Shown one piece after another: positions 12,301 to 20,431 of a stretch of 62,367 nucleotides of DNA (its first letter is position 1; every line of letters starts with the position of its first letter). The DNA lies in the NCBI GenBank assembly GCA_035445085.1, contig DAOMQA010000014.1, forward strand, positions 1 to 62,367. Direction: 5' to 3'. The translations under genes and the position numbers were made by a program. This DNA is from JBDHXE01 sp035445085. GTDB lineage: Bacteria; Bacteroidota; Ignavibacteria; Kapaibacteriales; UBA2268. The notes beneath the pieces are model-generated. The model did not search any database and was not told the DNA's origin. It saw only the letters and a list, made by a program, of their open reading frames with translations.

Positions 12301-12728
12301 GGGCTACAGATGATGCATACATCATTGATTTAGTACAGGAATCAGATGCAGGCGATTACTATGTTATTGCCACAAATGGTTGCGGTTCGGTTAAATCGAA
12401 TGTATTAACATTGACAGTATCTAAGAAAAGTGCAACGAGCGCGGATGATATTTTAACGTTTACCAATACAATTAGTGAGCCAATTCCACACCCTATCAAT
12501 TCAATTTCTGAATTACAGTTCAATGTATCTCAAGCTGGCTTGGCTGAATTATCATTAATAGATATAAGCGGTAAGGAAATTGCTGTATTATTTAATGGTA
12601 TCGCTGTAAGCGGTATTAATACACTAAAAATAGATACCGATAAATTAAACTTAGTTAGTGGGACTTATATGTTAGTATTAAAAACACATAATACAACAAC
12701 AACAAAGACAATTTCTGTAATCAAATAA
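6348..12728 (+). CDS. giant secreted beta-helix/Ig-like protein with T9SS sorting tail
   Basis: A 2126-residue exported protein. The signal peptide (MKYFNKIIITLTIMLLASIVALGQ) is followed by a long parallel beta-helix (about 40-690) with many N/Y-rich rungs such as VYNNNIKN, YGIYLSS and VSNNTIKN. A beta-sandwich-like spacer (about 720-860) leads to a second beta-helix (about 870-1340). At least seven Ig-like modules follow (about 1365-2030), recognisable by YQWYKDG/YQWQYS and GDYYV-type strands. The last about 85 residues (PHPINSISELQFNVSQAG, LSLIDISGKEIAVL, SGTYMLVLKT, TKTISVIK) look like a T9SS type A sorting domain. The protein is inferred to reach the cell surface by T9SS; its role (adhesin, matrix or polysaccharide binding) is unknown. 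The start is supported by CGGAG 5 bases before the ATG. It appears monocistronic, with a strong terminator after it. Confidence 0.85.
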   Translation: MKYFNKIIITLTIMLLASIVALGQVSIGGSSYGNLTSAFNAINNGSHTGDIVIKITGDVSQGSSAAVLLASGNGSASYSSIVMYPTGSYTISGSVYNGLIELRGADNVTIDGRANQSGTTRSLTLKNTYTSTSAVIWLDSLTSGTGGAATNIAISYCNFEGYATSSSGYAIAMGASTGLTSAGGGMNNIEIAYNKFTKFYNGIRAYGLSTNRINDVRIHDNIFGTSTSGDQINYMALYLYYTSNFQVYNNIYEGNNLTTTGYASYVYYSNNIKVYNNTVQNITTTNAYYCFYILSSDSAQVYNNNIKNCNIGSSVYGIYLSSVPGAKVYNNNIENIKGNGLIYGTYIASCSGSLVSNNTIKNLQATSTLYGLYLSSCTYSQVDGNKIMNLSAASAVTYGIGFLSSHYSELTNNIVKNLSNSSTLYGINSSSNNSTIKNNTVEDLVTYTSTGYLFYLSSGTNSLIKFNKFKGLTAFVQAYGIYTTSGTDQLFEGNQVADISSNGTGATSAIGFHVLSGNNQTLINNSFSYMRSTNYGSTSTTYNTFGIILGNGTGHKLYFNTVSLSGTRINIGTATSMSAALLVSSTAVNGIDIRNNVFANTLTSPITNSKSYAVYMISTNNLTNSTVMDYNDYYVSAGVQGVLAYMAGDRTTLALWQSITSKEQNSINIDPLFNSYKFPSPAPGSQIANKGTAITGITTDILNEARNSTNPTPGAFENAKDIVGPDISYTKLISTTSLENRSIIATITDFSGVNNSTNPPRIYYRKTNNANTFNNNTSSTDGWKYASSIKNGDQFTFTIDYSKLYGGANAGDDIEYFIVAQDNVGTPNTSIADGQAATSVTSTNLVGTNFPFSDANMYSIAYSLSGTYNIGSGQTYTSLTSDGGFFQYANKAVITGNVNIVITSNTDESGAFQLNKLPYEGSPNWTIVIKPLTTNQYVLSGSLAGAIFRFIGVNNLTIDGSAGVQNGNYLEFNNSMSTGTRAVMMVGSGGTAVDGGKNITITNIKITSAAPTVGTSIGFLLSDGTVSTAPSSPNVNNFTFKNSIIHSVMYAGFFRSNSTAYPLKNLLVENNVIGSDKSSEYIYQYGLDVSYAPDAMIRGNKIYNISSNLGSTRYALQVGGVQTPGINIVGNWIHSIAYTGTGGWGSYGINITSGDNYVIMNNVISDITTDRYNNISTYYNPFAIRITAGSGHRILNNTINMFGSQNGTNSSPSLTAAICITVASVAKLDIRGNIINNTLEGVDGTHSFIYFSMYDLTPALVNCDYNMINYGDKQGGFAAFGTTEPFKIFDDIKAMQDNFGIEKNSIKEAPEFASKYDGHLNANYLGNDTYLINRIDEVKFDMDGEARNDRTLYGADVIYPVFDIITNTSASPSQAIYCYDGNVTLNYKAGVIAYKDGVKRTGAPEVGYTWFKDGVAIDGANSNSYELTKLTKNDSSYYNARAYFMDEQLESKPLLISTEGPMSFTQNISDAEVCNDSPFLQLDIAGAGTITGYQWEKYNSKKSIWEDIKSANQPTLLIALAKPEDAIGKYRARLIGPGNCGPATLYSNTSNVNVTVPITNEKVEAGFNPQAVCKGDNIEFFGYADGTVYGYQWQYSAGGSFVDLPIEEYPTAKTPHLIINNALPEMSGKYRMVVFGSYACGDEYVVTNEIDIYVYPLFEIEDQPKEHAVCTGEDVVLSIYANGQILNYQWYKDGKALTLEENQYAQSQMIQFNDVTFETSGEYYCLITYEDCSGIKQLKSKIAPIYVATSTEITRKPTTQAAPLGGDAFFTFKAHINGLPDTYKIPVQWYKGGIPLKDDGRIVGAQAQILHISNVQDSDFGEDYSLVVQGLCGTATVENFGLVKGDIQIIEQTILLPQCEGTMATMKVNISSTLGQDQILYSWYKDGDLLVDGGRISGANTKQLIISNINIGDIGDYEVKVSIKDSKVSLTSLPMTLKVTPLPAFISDLVSNFDIVEEDILSLSVTVSGNNNQYQWYFNGKAIQGATDDAYIIDLVQESDAGDYYVIATNGCGSVKSNVLTLTVSKKSATSADDILTFTNTISEPIPHPINSISELQFNVSQAGLAELSLIDISGKEIAVLFNGIAVSGINTLKIDTDKLNLVSGTYMLVLKTHNTTTTKTISVIK

Positions 12729-12754
12729 CATTCACTCATCAATTAATTTTTTTT

Positions 12755-12793
12755 AAAGGGGTATCTATATGATACTCCTTTTTTTTATTTTTT
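12755..12793 (+). terminator. rho-independent terminator after the giant secreted protein
   Basis: Stem AAAGGGGTATC (12755-12765), loop TATAT, and GATACTCCTTT (12771-12781) form 11 pairs including one G-U. A T-rich tract runs to about 12793. Confidence 0.85.
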
Positions 12794-12856
12794 AGACTAA
12801 TATATAATCTATAAATATTAAATTTGTAGTTTGGAATCAATCAAATTAAAAAATAA

Positions 12857-14995
12857 ATGTTACAAGTATTGCAGTACCAAAAGACTGGTGAAATTAGTAT
12901 AGAGGAAATGCCTGAGCCTGTTTGCCCAGAAAATGGTATCCTAGTTAAGAATGTTTATTCGCTAATTAGTGCCGGAACAGAGCGGTCATCAGTTGAAAAA
13001 GCTCAGTCTTCGCTAATAAGTAGGATAAAAAAACAACCTGAAGACGTCAAATTAGTTTTGGATTTTATCAAAAAAGAAGGTATAATGTCCACTTTAAATA
13101 GAGTACAAAACAAATTAGATTCATTTAAAGTATTAGGATATAGTTCGGCAGGCATTGTATTAGAGTCAGCTTGCGGAGATTTCGCACCAGGTGACAGGGT
13201 AGCTTGTGCTGGTGCTGGGTACGCTAATCACGCTGAAGTTGTGGCTATACCTAAAAATTTAGCCGTCAGAATTCCAGACAATGTAACATTTGAAGAGGCA
13301 GCCTTTACAACACTTGCATCTATTGCTATGCAGGGTGTTAGGCAAGCTGAACCACATATAGGAGATAATGTTGCAGTAATAGGCTTAGGTTTAATAGGTC
13401 TTATAACTGTACAAATCCTCAAGGCAAATGGAGTGAATGTAATCGGTTTGGATATAAACCAAAATAATTTTGCCTTAGCCAAAGAATTAGGAGCTGATAG
13501 AAATATTATCAGTAATAGTGAGGCGGTAGAAGTGTGTAGAAGTTTTTCGCATGGTATGTTGCTGGATTCCGTAATAATTACAGCCGCTACTGACTCTAAT
13601 CAACCAATAGAATTAGCTTTAAATACCACGAGAAAGAAGGGAAAAGTAGTAATTGTCGGTGCTATAGGAATGGATATACCAAGAGGTCCCTTTTATATGA
13701 AAGAGATTGATTTAAAAATAGCATCAAGCTATGGTCCTGGTAGATATGATTCTTCTTATGAAGAATTAGGTATAGATTATCCTTTTGCTTATGTACGATG
13801 GACCGAAAATAGAAACATGCAGTCCATCCTAACTCTTTTATCCAAACGCATATTAGATTTTAAGAAAATAACAAGTCATAAATTTGAATTAGACGATGCA
13901 AAAAGTGCCTACGATTTAATAACAGGTAAAATTAATGAAAAATACTTAGGCATTTTACTACACTATAATGAAAATAAAGAGTTTGTTAAATTAAATAAAG
14001 TTGTAGTACATCCTCTCAAAAAAGATAAACTTGGCTTTTCTTTTATTGGATTGGGTTCTTTTGCTCAAAATCATTTGCTATCTCCCATCTTACAATGTGG
14101 ACTTACGCCTATTGGAGTTGCTAATCAAAACCCAGCTACCTCAAAATCTGTTGCTGAAAAGAATAAATTTTCTTTCTTCTCAACTGACTTCAAAGAAATA
14201 AGCACAAACAATGATACAGACCTAGTATTCTGTGCTACAAGGCACGATATGCATTCCCAAATAGTTATTGATTGCATTAAGTCTGGCAAGCCAATATTTG
14301 TTGAAAAGCCTCTTGCAATAAATTATGCAGAACTACAATCTATTAAAGAAGCGTATACCGAGCACCCCATAAATATAATGTGTGGCTTTAATCGAAGATT
14401 TTCAGATAGCTTTACTCAAATTAAACAATTCCTAAGCGATGTTTCATACCCTATGACTATGCTTTATAGAATAAATGCGGGCTTTATACCAAAAGATCAT
14501 TGGGTACAGCATTCTAATCAAGGCGGTAGAATTATTGGTGAGGTCTGCCATTTTATTGACACTATGGTATATATTAATGGTAGCCTTCCGGTCAAAATTT
14601 ACGCTGAATGTGTTAGCTCGGTTGCTAATGCTGAAATGTTTAATAGAGATAATGTAATTATTAGTATAAAATTTGATAATGGTTCAATTGGTACAATTGT
14701 TTATAGTGCTGCTGGATCTACAGTTTTAGGCAAAGAATATTTTGAAGTACATACAGAAAAGAAGACCTGTATTATGAATAATTTTGAAAATATAAGCCTT
14801 ATGGGTCCCAAAAGCAATAATACAATAAAAATGAATGGAGATAAAGGCATCAAAAATGAAGTAATAGCCTTTGTAAATTCAATTAAAGAAGGCAAGGCTT
14901 CGCCAATTGACTTTAACACATTAGTATCAGTAACAGAAAGCACTTTTGCAGTAATAGAATCATTAGAAACAGGAAGACCTGTATTCTTAAAATAA
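12857..14995 (+). CDS. bi-domain oxidoreductase (zinc-type alcohol dehydrogenase + Gfo/Idh/MocA)
   Basis: A 712-residue fusion. Residues 1-370 are a medium-chain dehydrogenase (SAGTERSSVEKA; GYSSAGIV; Rossmann segment VAVIGLGLIGLITVQILKA at about 173-191). Residues about 385-712 are a Gfo/Idh/MocA dehydrogenase (FSFIGLGSFAQNHLL; the family motif EKPLAI at about 483). Such fusions are common in FCB genomes and in polysaccharide clusters, where they are thought to act on nucleotide sugars or sugar derivatives; the substrate here is unknown. The next gene starts 6 bp after the stop, so the two are probably co-transcribed. Confidence 0.85.
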   Translation: MLQVLQYQKTGEISIEEMPEPVCPENGILVKNVYSLISAGTERSSVEKAQSSLISRIKKQPEDVKLVLDFIKKEGIMSTLNRVQNKLDSFKVLGYSSAGIVLESACGDFAPGDRVACAGAGYANHAEVVAIPKNLAVRIPDNVTFEEAAFTTLASIAMQGVRQAEPHIGDNVAVIGLGLIGLITVQILKANGVNVIGLDINQNNFALAKELGADRNIISNSEAVEVCRSFSHGMLLDSVIITAATDSNQPIELALNTTRKKGKVVIVGAIGMDIPRGPFYMKEIDLKIASSYGPGRYDSSYEELGIDYPFAYVRWTENRNMQSILTLLSKRILDFKKITSHKFELDDAKSAYDLITGKINEKYLGILLHYNENKEFVKLNKVVVHPLKKDKLGFSFIGLGSFAQNHLLSPILQCGLTPIGVANQNPATSKSVAEKNKFSFFSTDFKEISTNNDTDLVFCATRHDMHSQIVIDCIKSGKPIFVEKPLAINYAELQSIKEAYTEHPINIMCGFNRRFSDSFTQIKQFLSDVSYPMTMLYRINAGFIPKDHWVQHSNQGGRIIGEVCHFIDTMVYINGSLPVKIYAECVSSVANAEMFNRDNVIISIKFDNGSIGTIVYSAAGSTVLGKEYFEVHTEKKTCIMNNFENISLMGPKSNNTIKMNGDKGIKNEVIAFVNSIKEGKASPIDFNTLVSVTESTFAVIESLETGRPVFLK

Positions 14996-15001
14996 AGGGA
15001 A

Positions 15002-17596
15002 ATGATGAAAAAATTTACTTTCATATTAATATTTATATTAGTCTTAATACCAATAACAGATTTGTTTGCTTATCAAAAAATGACAGAAGCACAAATAAAA
15101 AGTATTCATAATTCAACTACTAGGATTGTAAATGATTTGAGTGGTAATTGGGATGTTGAAGCAAATGGTAAAAATTATAAGCGATTTATTCCTTTCGCTG
15201 ACAGCTATAACGATGAGATTATACTTAAGAAAGTTGTATCGTTACCCGCTGATGCCCAAAACCAGTATTCTTGGCACCTAAACTTTGCTGGTGTGAGCAA
15301 TCAAGTAGAAGTTTATTGGAACGAGCAGTTTATTGGTAGATACTTTGATGCTATTATACCTTTTGAAGTAAAAATTCCCGATAAATTTATAACTAAAAAT
15401 AATAATAATTTAAAGTTAGTTATAAAAAAAGATGATGGGTTTAGAAATAAATTCTTAATGAATCATTTATTTGCCAAGCAGAATCAAATCGGACCTATAA
15501 GAGAAATTTTCCTAATTGGTAAGCCTCAAATTTGGGTTGCAGATGTTAAAGCAAAAACAGAGTTTTCCAATAATTATACTAATGCTTATGTCGATATAGA
15601 TTTCACAATAAGTTCATCTAATATTCAAAAATTAGTAGATAAAATCAATAAAACAGATTCTGTAAAAGTTGGCTTTTCGAAAAGATTAGGTTTTGACTAT
15701 CAAGCACAATTAATTGATAAGATAACAGGAGCAGTAGTAGCAAGCTCAGACATACGAAATACCGAAATAGAAAGTGAAAGAAGTATTAATATCAAATCTA
15801 ATTTGTACATCAATTCGCCTAAACTATGGGACTATGCAAATCCAAACTTATACGACATAAAAGTGCAATTACTAAAAAATGGAAGTTTAATAGATGATTT
15901 TTCTTATGAATATGGGTTTAGAGATATAAAATTAGTAAGAAATGGCGACAAATCCGAACTATTTGTAAACGGCAGACCATTTACTATGAAAAGTATATCC
16001 TATGTTGAAGATTATATTGAGTCTGGACAGTCTATATCCAGTATCAGACTTAAAGATGATATTGAAAATATTAAAATGCTCGGCTCTAATACCATTAGAA
16101 TAAAGTACTCAACGCCTAGCCCATATTTAGTGCATTTATGTAATTTGTATGGAATGTTTATTTTGATAGATTTGCCAATATATGAGCAACCATCAGCATT
16201 AATTCAAAAAGATGAAATACAAGTTCTTCTCAAAAATCAATTGAATCAATTTATTGAAAGCTATTATCCTGCACCTTCATTTATGGCTATTGGATTAGGC
16301 GACGGATTTGTAGAAAGTACGGATTTATCAAAAGATTTTAAAAGTACCATCAATAAAATTAAATCAAATTACAAAATTTTAACATATCAAATCATTCCCA
16401 TTAATAATAAGTTAAATTACTATAAGGAAAGTGATTTTATTGGCTTGAGTGTAAACACAGTCAATGATAACCTTAGTAAATTTGCAAGCGAATTAAACGA
16501 AAAAATTAAATTACTCAATAGTAAGTTAGCTTTCTTAGACTTTGGAGTGGAGATTCAGCCGAATAATCATAATGGCTACTCTGATAAACTTTCTATTGAA
16601 TATCAGTCTTATATTATTCAAAACTTATTTAAACTATCAGAAACAAACCAATTATTAGGTACAAACTATAATACTTATAATGATTATATACGCGAAACCC
16701 CACTATTAATTACTAACAATGAGGATATGTATATCAATACATCTGGCTTAGTTTCTCGTGATAGAAAAGAAAGAATGTCGTTTACGTCTCTACAAGCTAT
16801 GAATAATAATGAGAAGGAACCACTGCTAAATACTGGTAGTTTTGACCCCTATATACCATATACATTTATTATATACAGTTTAGTACTAATTTTAGTCTTA
16901 TTCTTTATTTTAAATCAGTTTAAAAGATTTAGAGAATATATTTTTAGGTCTCTATTAAGACCCTATAATTTCTATTCAGATATTAGAGATCAGCGTATAA
17001 TTTCTATTTCATTAACAATAATATTAGGCTTAATTGTTTCAATCAATTTAGGCGTTTATTTATCAAGTATATTCTATTTGTTCAAAAATAGCTTAGGCTT
17101 TCAATATATTATGATGATAACACTTAATAATAGCATCTTAAAAGAAATATTAGTACAATTGGTCTGGATACCAGATTTATCAGTATTCTTTTTATCAATG
17201 GTTATATTTGCTTTTGCTTTTGTAGTAGCAGGTTTTGTAAGAATACTCTCAATGTTTAATTCAAAGAGTATCACTTATAATGATTCATTGATTTTAGTGG
17301 TGTGGGGTGCATTGCCTTGGTTAGTATTATTGCCGTTTTCCGTTATTTTATATAGAGTATTATTAGTATACCCATTCTCATTAGTATTTTTTATTATATT
17401 AATGCTGGCAATATTTGTTTGGACCTTAGCTCGTTTAGCAAAATCAATATCTGTTGTTTTTGATTTGAAAACGAAATTAGTAGGTATTAGCACGGTTGCC
17501 ATTGTTGTACTGTTCTTTATAGCTTTGGTGTTATATTACCAGATACAATATTCAATTTTCTCATATTTTTATTATTTTCTAAACGTTATAGCATAA
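15002..17596 (+). CDS. degenerate glycoside hydrolase family 2-like protein with C-terminal membrane domain
   Basis: An 864-residue protein with a signal peptide (FTFILIFILVLIPITDLFA). A GH2-type jelly roll (about 45-190, LSGNWDVEANGK, YSWHLNFAGVSNQVEVYWN) leads to an Ig-like domain (about 190-310). A TIM-barrel-like region follows (about 315-590, LFVNGRPFTMKSISY, LVHLCNLYGMFILIDLPIY) that ends in a GH2-like GLVSRDRKERMSF. Where active GH2 enzymes have LGNE, this protein has LGDG. Where the nucleophile Glu is expected, it has LDFG. Both catalytic glutamates therefore seem replaced. After residue about 618 there are about six hydrophobic helices, an arrangement that recalls Yip1-like membrane domains. 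I infer a membrane-anchored sugar-binding or sensing protein rather than a hydrolase. It sits between a sugar-type oxidoreductase and purC, in tight succession. Start: the first of two ATGs after AAAGGGA. Confidence 0.6.
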   Translation: MMKKFTFILIFILVLIPITDLFAYQKMTEAQIKSIHNSTTRIVNDLSGNWDVEANGKNYKRFIPFADSYNDEIILKKVVSLPADAQNQYSWHLNFAGVSNQVEVYWNEQFIGRYFDAIIPFEVKIPDKFITKNNNNLKLVIKKDDGFRNKFLMNHLFAKQNQIGPIREIFLIGKPQIWVADVKAKTEFSNNYTNAYVDIDFTISSSNIQKLVDKINKTDSVKVGFSKRLGFDYQAQLIDKITGAVVASSDIRNTEIESERSINIKSNLYINSPKLWDYANPNLYDIKVQLLKNGSLIDDFSYEYGFRDIKLVRNGDKSELFVNGRPFTMKSISYVEDYIESGQSISSIRLKDDIENIKMLGSNTIRIKYSTPSPYLVHLCNLYGMFILIDLPIYEQPSALIQKDEIQVLLKNQLNQFIESYYPAPSFMAIGLGDGFVESTDLSKDFKSTINKIKSNYKILTYQIIPINNKLNYYKESDFIGLSVNTVNDNLSKFASELNEKIKLLNSKLAFLDFGVEIQPNNHNGYSDKLSIEYQSYIIQNLFKLSETNQLLGTNYNTYNDYIRETPLLITNNEDMYINTSGLVSRDRKERMSFTSLQAMNNNEKEPLLNTGSFDPYIPYTFIIYSLVLILVLFFILNQFKRFREYIFRSLLRPYNFYSDIRDQRIISISLTIILGLIVSINLGVYLSSIFYLFKNSLGFQYIMMITLNNSILKEILVQLVWIPDLSVFFLSMVIFAFAFVVAGFVRILSMFNSKSITYNDSLILVVWGALPWLVLLPFSVILYRVLLVYPFSLVFFIILMLAIFVWTLARLAKSISVVFDLKTKLVGISTVAIVVLFFIALVLYYQIQYSIFSYFYYFLNVIA

Positions 17597-17615
17597 TATT
17601 TTGCGGAGGTAATTA

Positions 17616-18509
17616 ATGGAAGGTTTAAAGTATTCTCAATTAAAAAAATTAGGCGAAGCTAAGCGTGGCAAAGTAAGAGATGTTTATAATTTAGGCGATA
17701 AACTTCTATTTGTATCAACAGATAGGATTTCAGCGTTCGATGTTATAATGGAGGAAGCTATCCCAGGCAAAGGGAAAATACTAAATCAAATATCAAAATT
17801 TTGGTTTAGTCAAACAAAGCATATTGTTGAAAATCATTTTTTGACAGATGATATATCAAATTTAGATATTCTAGATGAAGATGAAAAAATATTATTAAAT
17901 GGGCGTGCTATGCTTGTGAATATAGCCAAGGTATTTCCCATTGAATGTGTAGTTCGTGGATATATTGCAGGCTCTGCTTGGAATGAATACCAATCCAATG
18001 GTGTAATCTGTGGCAATAACTTGCCTGAAGGTTTATTGGAATATGGCAAATTACCTGAACCTATTTTTACTCCTGCTACCAAAGAAGAAAGCGGACACGA
18101 CCAAAATATTAATTTTGACGAAATGTCTTATATAATCGGGAGCGATATAGCTAATCAACTCAAGGAATTATCGCTAAGCCTATATAATTATGCCTCAGAA
18201 TTTTTAGATAGTAGAGGTATTATATTGGCAGATACAAAATTTGAATTTGGACTTACAAGCGATAATAAAATTATACTAATCGATGAGGCACTTACTCCGG
18301 ATTCTTCAAGATTTTGGTTAAAAGAGAAGTATATTGCTGGAGCAGCACAATATAATTTCGATAAACAGGTACTTCGTGATTATTTATTAACTACAACGTG
18401 GAATAAGGCATATCCACCGCCAACATTACCTATAGAAATCATTAAAGAAACTTTAGGTAAGTATAAAGAAGCATATTTAAGAATTACAGGTGCCGAAATC
18501 ATTTTATAA
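17616..18509 (+). CDS. purC: phosphoribosylaminoimidazole-succinocarboxamide synthase
   Basis: SAICAR synthetase of de novo purine synthesis: it ligates aspartate to CAIR using ATP. Family signatures are GEAKRGKVRDVY (about 13-24), STDRISAFDVIMEE (about 34-47), VRGYIAGSAWNEY (about 110-122) and EESGHDQNINFDE (about 150-162). The length of 297 is that of the longer single-domain form. GCGGAGG 7 bases upstream fixes the start. The stop is followed after one base by the ATG of rodA. Confidence 0.96.
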   Translation: MEGLKYSQLKKLGEAKRGKVRDVYNLGDKLLFVSTDRISAFDVIMEEAIPGKGKILNQISKFWFSQTKHIVENHFLTDDISNLDILDEDEKILLNGRAMLVNIAKVFPIECVVRGYIAGSAWNEYQSNGVICGNNLPEGLLEYGKLPEPIFTPATKEESGHDQNINFDEMSYIIGSDIANQLKELSLSLYNYASEFLDSRGIILADTKFEFGLTSDNKIILIDEALTPDSSRFWLKEKYIAGAAQYNFDKQVLRDYLLTTTWNKAYPPPTLPIEIIKETLGKYKEAYLRITGAEIIL

Positions 18510-18510
18510 A

Positions 18511-19758
18511 ATGGAAAAACTTGATATTGATTTAGAAAAAAATTCAACACATTATTTTGATTATGGAATTTTTATACCTGTCATTTTATTAACAATAATT
18601 GGTTTATATTCTATATTTAGTGCTACACGTGGTATCGGTCAAGATACTTTATTTATAAGGCAAGCAATCTCCGCTCTGTTAGGTCTATCGTCAATGTTTG
18701 TAGTTATTTTCTTACCAAAGAAATTTTTTGAAACATTTTGGATACCTATTTACATAGTATCTACTTTACTTTTAGTAGGAGTACTGCTATTTGGCGAAGT
18801 AGTTTATGGCACCAAAGGCTGGCTTCGGATAGGTTCGCTCTCGCTTCAACCTGCTGAATTTTCTAAATTTGCAGTTATATTATCTTTGGCAGGCTTTATT
18901 GCCGGTAAAGGTGTATATTTAGCAAATATAAGAGATTTGACAATTAGTGTATCATTAGCAGCTTTGCAGTTTATCTTGATATGGCTACAACCAGACCATG
19001 GGTCCAGCAGTGTAATTTTGGTAATACTCGTTGCTATAATGTATTGGTCTGGCTTTAATAAATTAATTATTTATATGTTTGTAACTACACCAATATTAAT
19101 TCTCTTAGCATTTAAAGGCTTTACTTTTTACATAATAGCTGCAGTGGTATTTTCAGCAATTATTATCTTTATGAGAAGAAGAATTATTCTTACAATACTA
19201 TCACTAATTATTTATAGTTCAATAGGTTTTATTACTCCCATTGTTTATAATCAATTACAAGCTCACCAAAAGCTACGTATAGAAGCTTTTATCAATCCAA
19301 CATCCGACCCATTAGGATCTGGATATAATGTCTTACAGTCCGTAATGGCAGTAGGTTCAGGTGGTATATACGGAAAGGGAGTAATGCAGGGTTCGCAAAC
19401 TCAATTAAGATATATACCTATGCAGTGGACTGATTTTATTTTTTCTGTACCAGCAGAAGAATTAGGCTTTTTGGGTTCGCTTTTAGTAATTGTTTTATTT
19501 TTAGTTCTACTAATTAGAATCATAAAAATAGCTGCTGCTACTGATAATAAATTTAATAGTATAGCTTGCTTTGGAATTGCAGCTGTTTTTTTCTATCATA
19601 TCACAATCAATATAGGAATGGTTATAGGGCTTACTCCAGTAATGGGCTTGCCTCTTCCATTTATGAGTTATGGCGGTACTTATTTAATAGTTAACTTTAT
19701 TTTTATTGGATTTGTATTATATACAAATAGAGTATATGTTTTAAAAAGAATTGATTAA
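18511..19758 (+). CDS. rodA: rod shape-determining protein RodA (SEDS peptidoglycan glycosyltransferase)
   Basis: A SEDS-family polytopic membrane protein of 415 residues that polymerises peptidoglycan glycan strands during elongation. Signatures include GTKGWLRIGSLSLQPAEFSK (about 105-124), WLQPDHGSS (about 157) with the essential Asp, QSVMAVGSGGIYGKG, and PLPFMSYGGTYLI near the C-terminus. About ten hydrophobic helices are visible. I chose ATG 18511, one base after the purC stop. A GTG at 18490 would overlap purC and add seven unconvincing residues. Its partner PBP2 is not in this window. Confidence 0.92.
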   Translation: MEKLDIDLEKNSTHYFDYGIFIPVILLTIIGLYSIFSATRGIGQDTLFIRQAISALLGLSSMFVVIFLPKKFFETFWIPIYIVSTLLLVGVLLFGEVVYGTKGWLRIGSLSLQPAEFSKFAVILSLAGFIAGKGVYLANIRDLTISVSLAALQFILIWLQPDHGSSSVILVILVAIMYWSGFNKLIIYMFVTTPILILLAFKGFTFYIIAAVVFSAIIIFMRRRIILTILSLIIYSSIGFITPIVYNQLQAHQKLRIEAFINPTSDPLGSGYNVLQSVMAVGSGGIYGKGVMQGSQTQLRYIPMQWTDFIFSVPAEELGFLGSLLVIVLFLVLLIRIIKIAAATDNKFNSIACFGIAAVFFYHITINIGMVIGLTPVMGLPLPFMSYGGTYLIVNFIFIGFVLYTNRVYVLKRID

Positions 19759-19827
19759 TATTAAATTTTTTTTCATAAATTTGTATTTAGTTCGTTATCA
19801 TTATTTATTTATATATACGGAATTGAA

Positions 19828-20172
19828 ATGGCAACCTTCGATTTAATTGTTGGTGTATTATATGATAGGCTCTTAGTTAGCGGTCAATTAACAGGTGGTT
19901 TTGAAACTGACGATTTCATAGATACAATCGAAAACGCAGAGAAAGCATCAAAAAATTTAATTATTGATTTTGCTAACTGTAATTTTATTAGTTCGATTGT
20001 AATTGGATTATTATTAAAAAAACATATTAGCTTTGGCGAATCTAATTTAAAATTAGTAATAATTGGCTTAAATAGCATCTTAGAAAGTGTTTTTAAAATG
20101 ACCAAAATGAACACAATTCTATATATTGAACCTAATTTAGAATCAGCAGAAAAGAAATTTTTTGCCAAATAA
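19828..20172 (+). CDS. STAS-domain protein (anti-sigma factor antagonist-like)
   Basis: A 114-residue single STAS domain with the family pattern LIIDFANCNFISSIVIGLLLKK (residues about 44-65). The Ser of ISS is at the position phosphorylated in SpoIIAA/RsbV-type antagonists. Such proteins work in partner-switching with a serine kinase/anti-sigma factor and a phosphatase. No partner is encoded nearby, so the target is unknown. It is followed by an inverted-repeat-rich intergenic region. Confidence 0.75.
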   Translation: MATFDLIVGVLYDRLLVSGQLTGGFETDDFIDTIENAEKASKNLIIDFANCNFISSIVIGLLLKKHISFGESNLKLVIIGLNSILESVFKMTKMNTILYIEPNLESAEKKFFAK

Positions 20173-20221
20173 TCAAATTTGAATATTAATTTGCTTTAAT
20201 TTCAATTTTTGATTAGTTACA

Positions 20222-20260
20222 TACTTCCCTAAATTAATGTATAATTAATTTAAGGAAGTA
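20222..20260. repeat. 17-bp imperfect inverted repeat
   Basis: TACTTCCCTAAATTAAT (20222-20238) pairs with 20244-20260 with a single mismatch around a 5-base loop. No T tract follows. A second, smaller hairpin (AAGTATA ... TATACTT) lies about 10 bases further right. They sit between the STAS gene and the small membrane protein gene. Confidence 0.6.
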
Positions 20261-20354
20261 CCAAGCAAGTATAATCTTGTAAGTATACTTATGACTAATC
20301 TAAGCAACTACAAAGAAACTTAATCAGATTCGCAACGTATATTATTATATTATT

Positions 20355-20392
20355 GTTTACTAATAACTTTAATGATTGTAGTAAACTTTTTT
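20355..20392 (+). terminator. possible rho-independent terminator
   Basis: GTTTACTA (20355-20362) and TAGTAAAC (20379-20386) form a perfect 8-bp stem with a 16-base loop, followed by six Ts. The stem is AT-rich, so this is moderate evidence. It would end the purC-rodA-STAS transcript before the small membrane protein. Confidence 0.5.
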
Positions 20393-20431
20393 AATTTTGT
20401 ATACGTATAGTAATTAAACCAAGGTCTGTTT

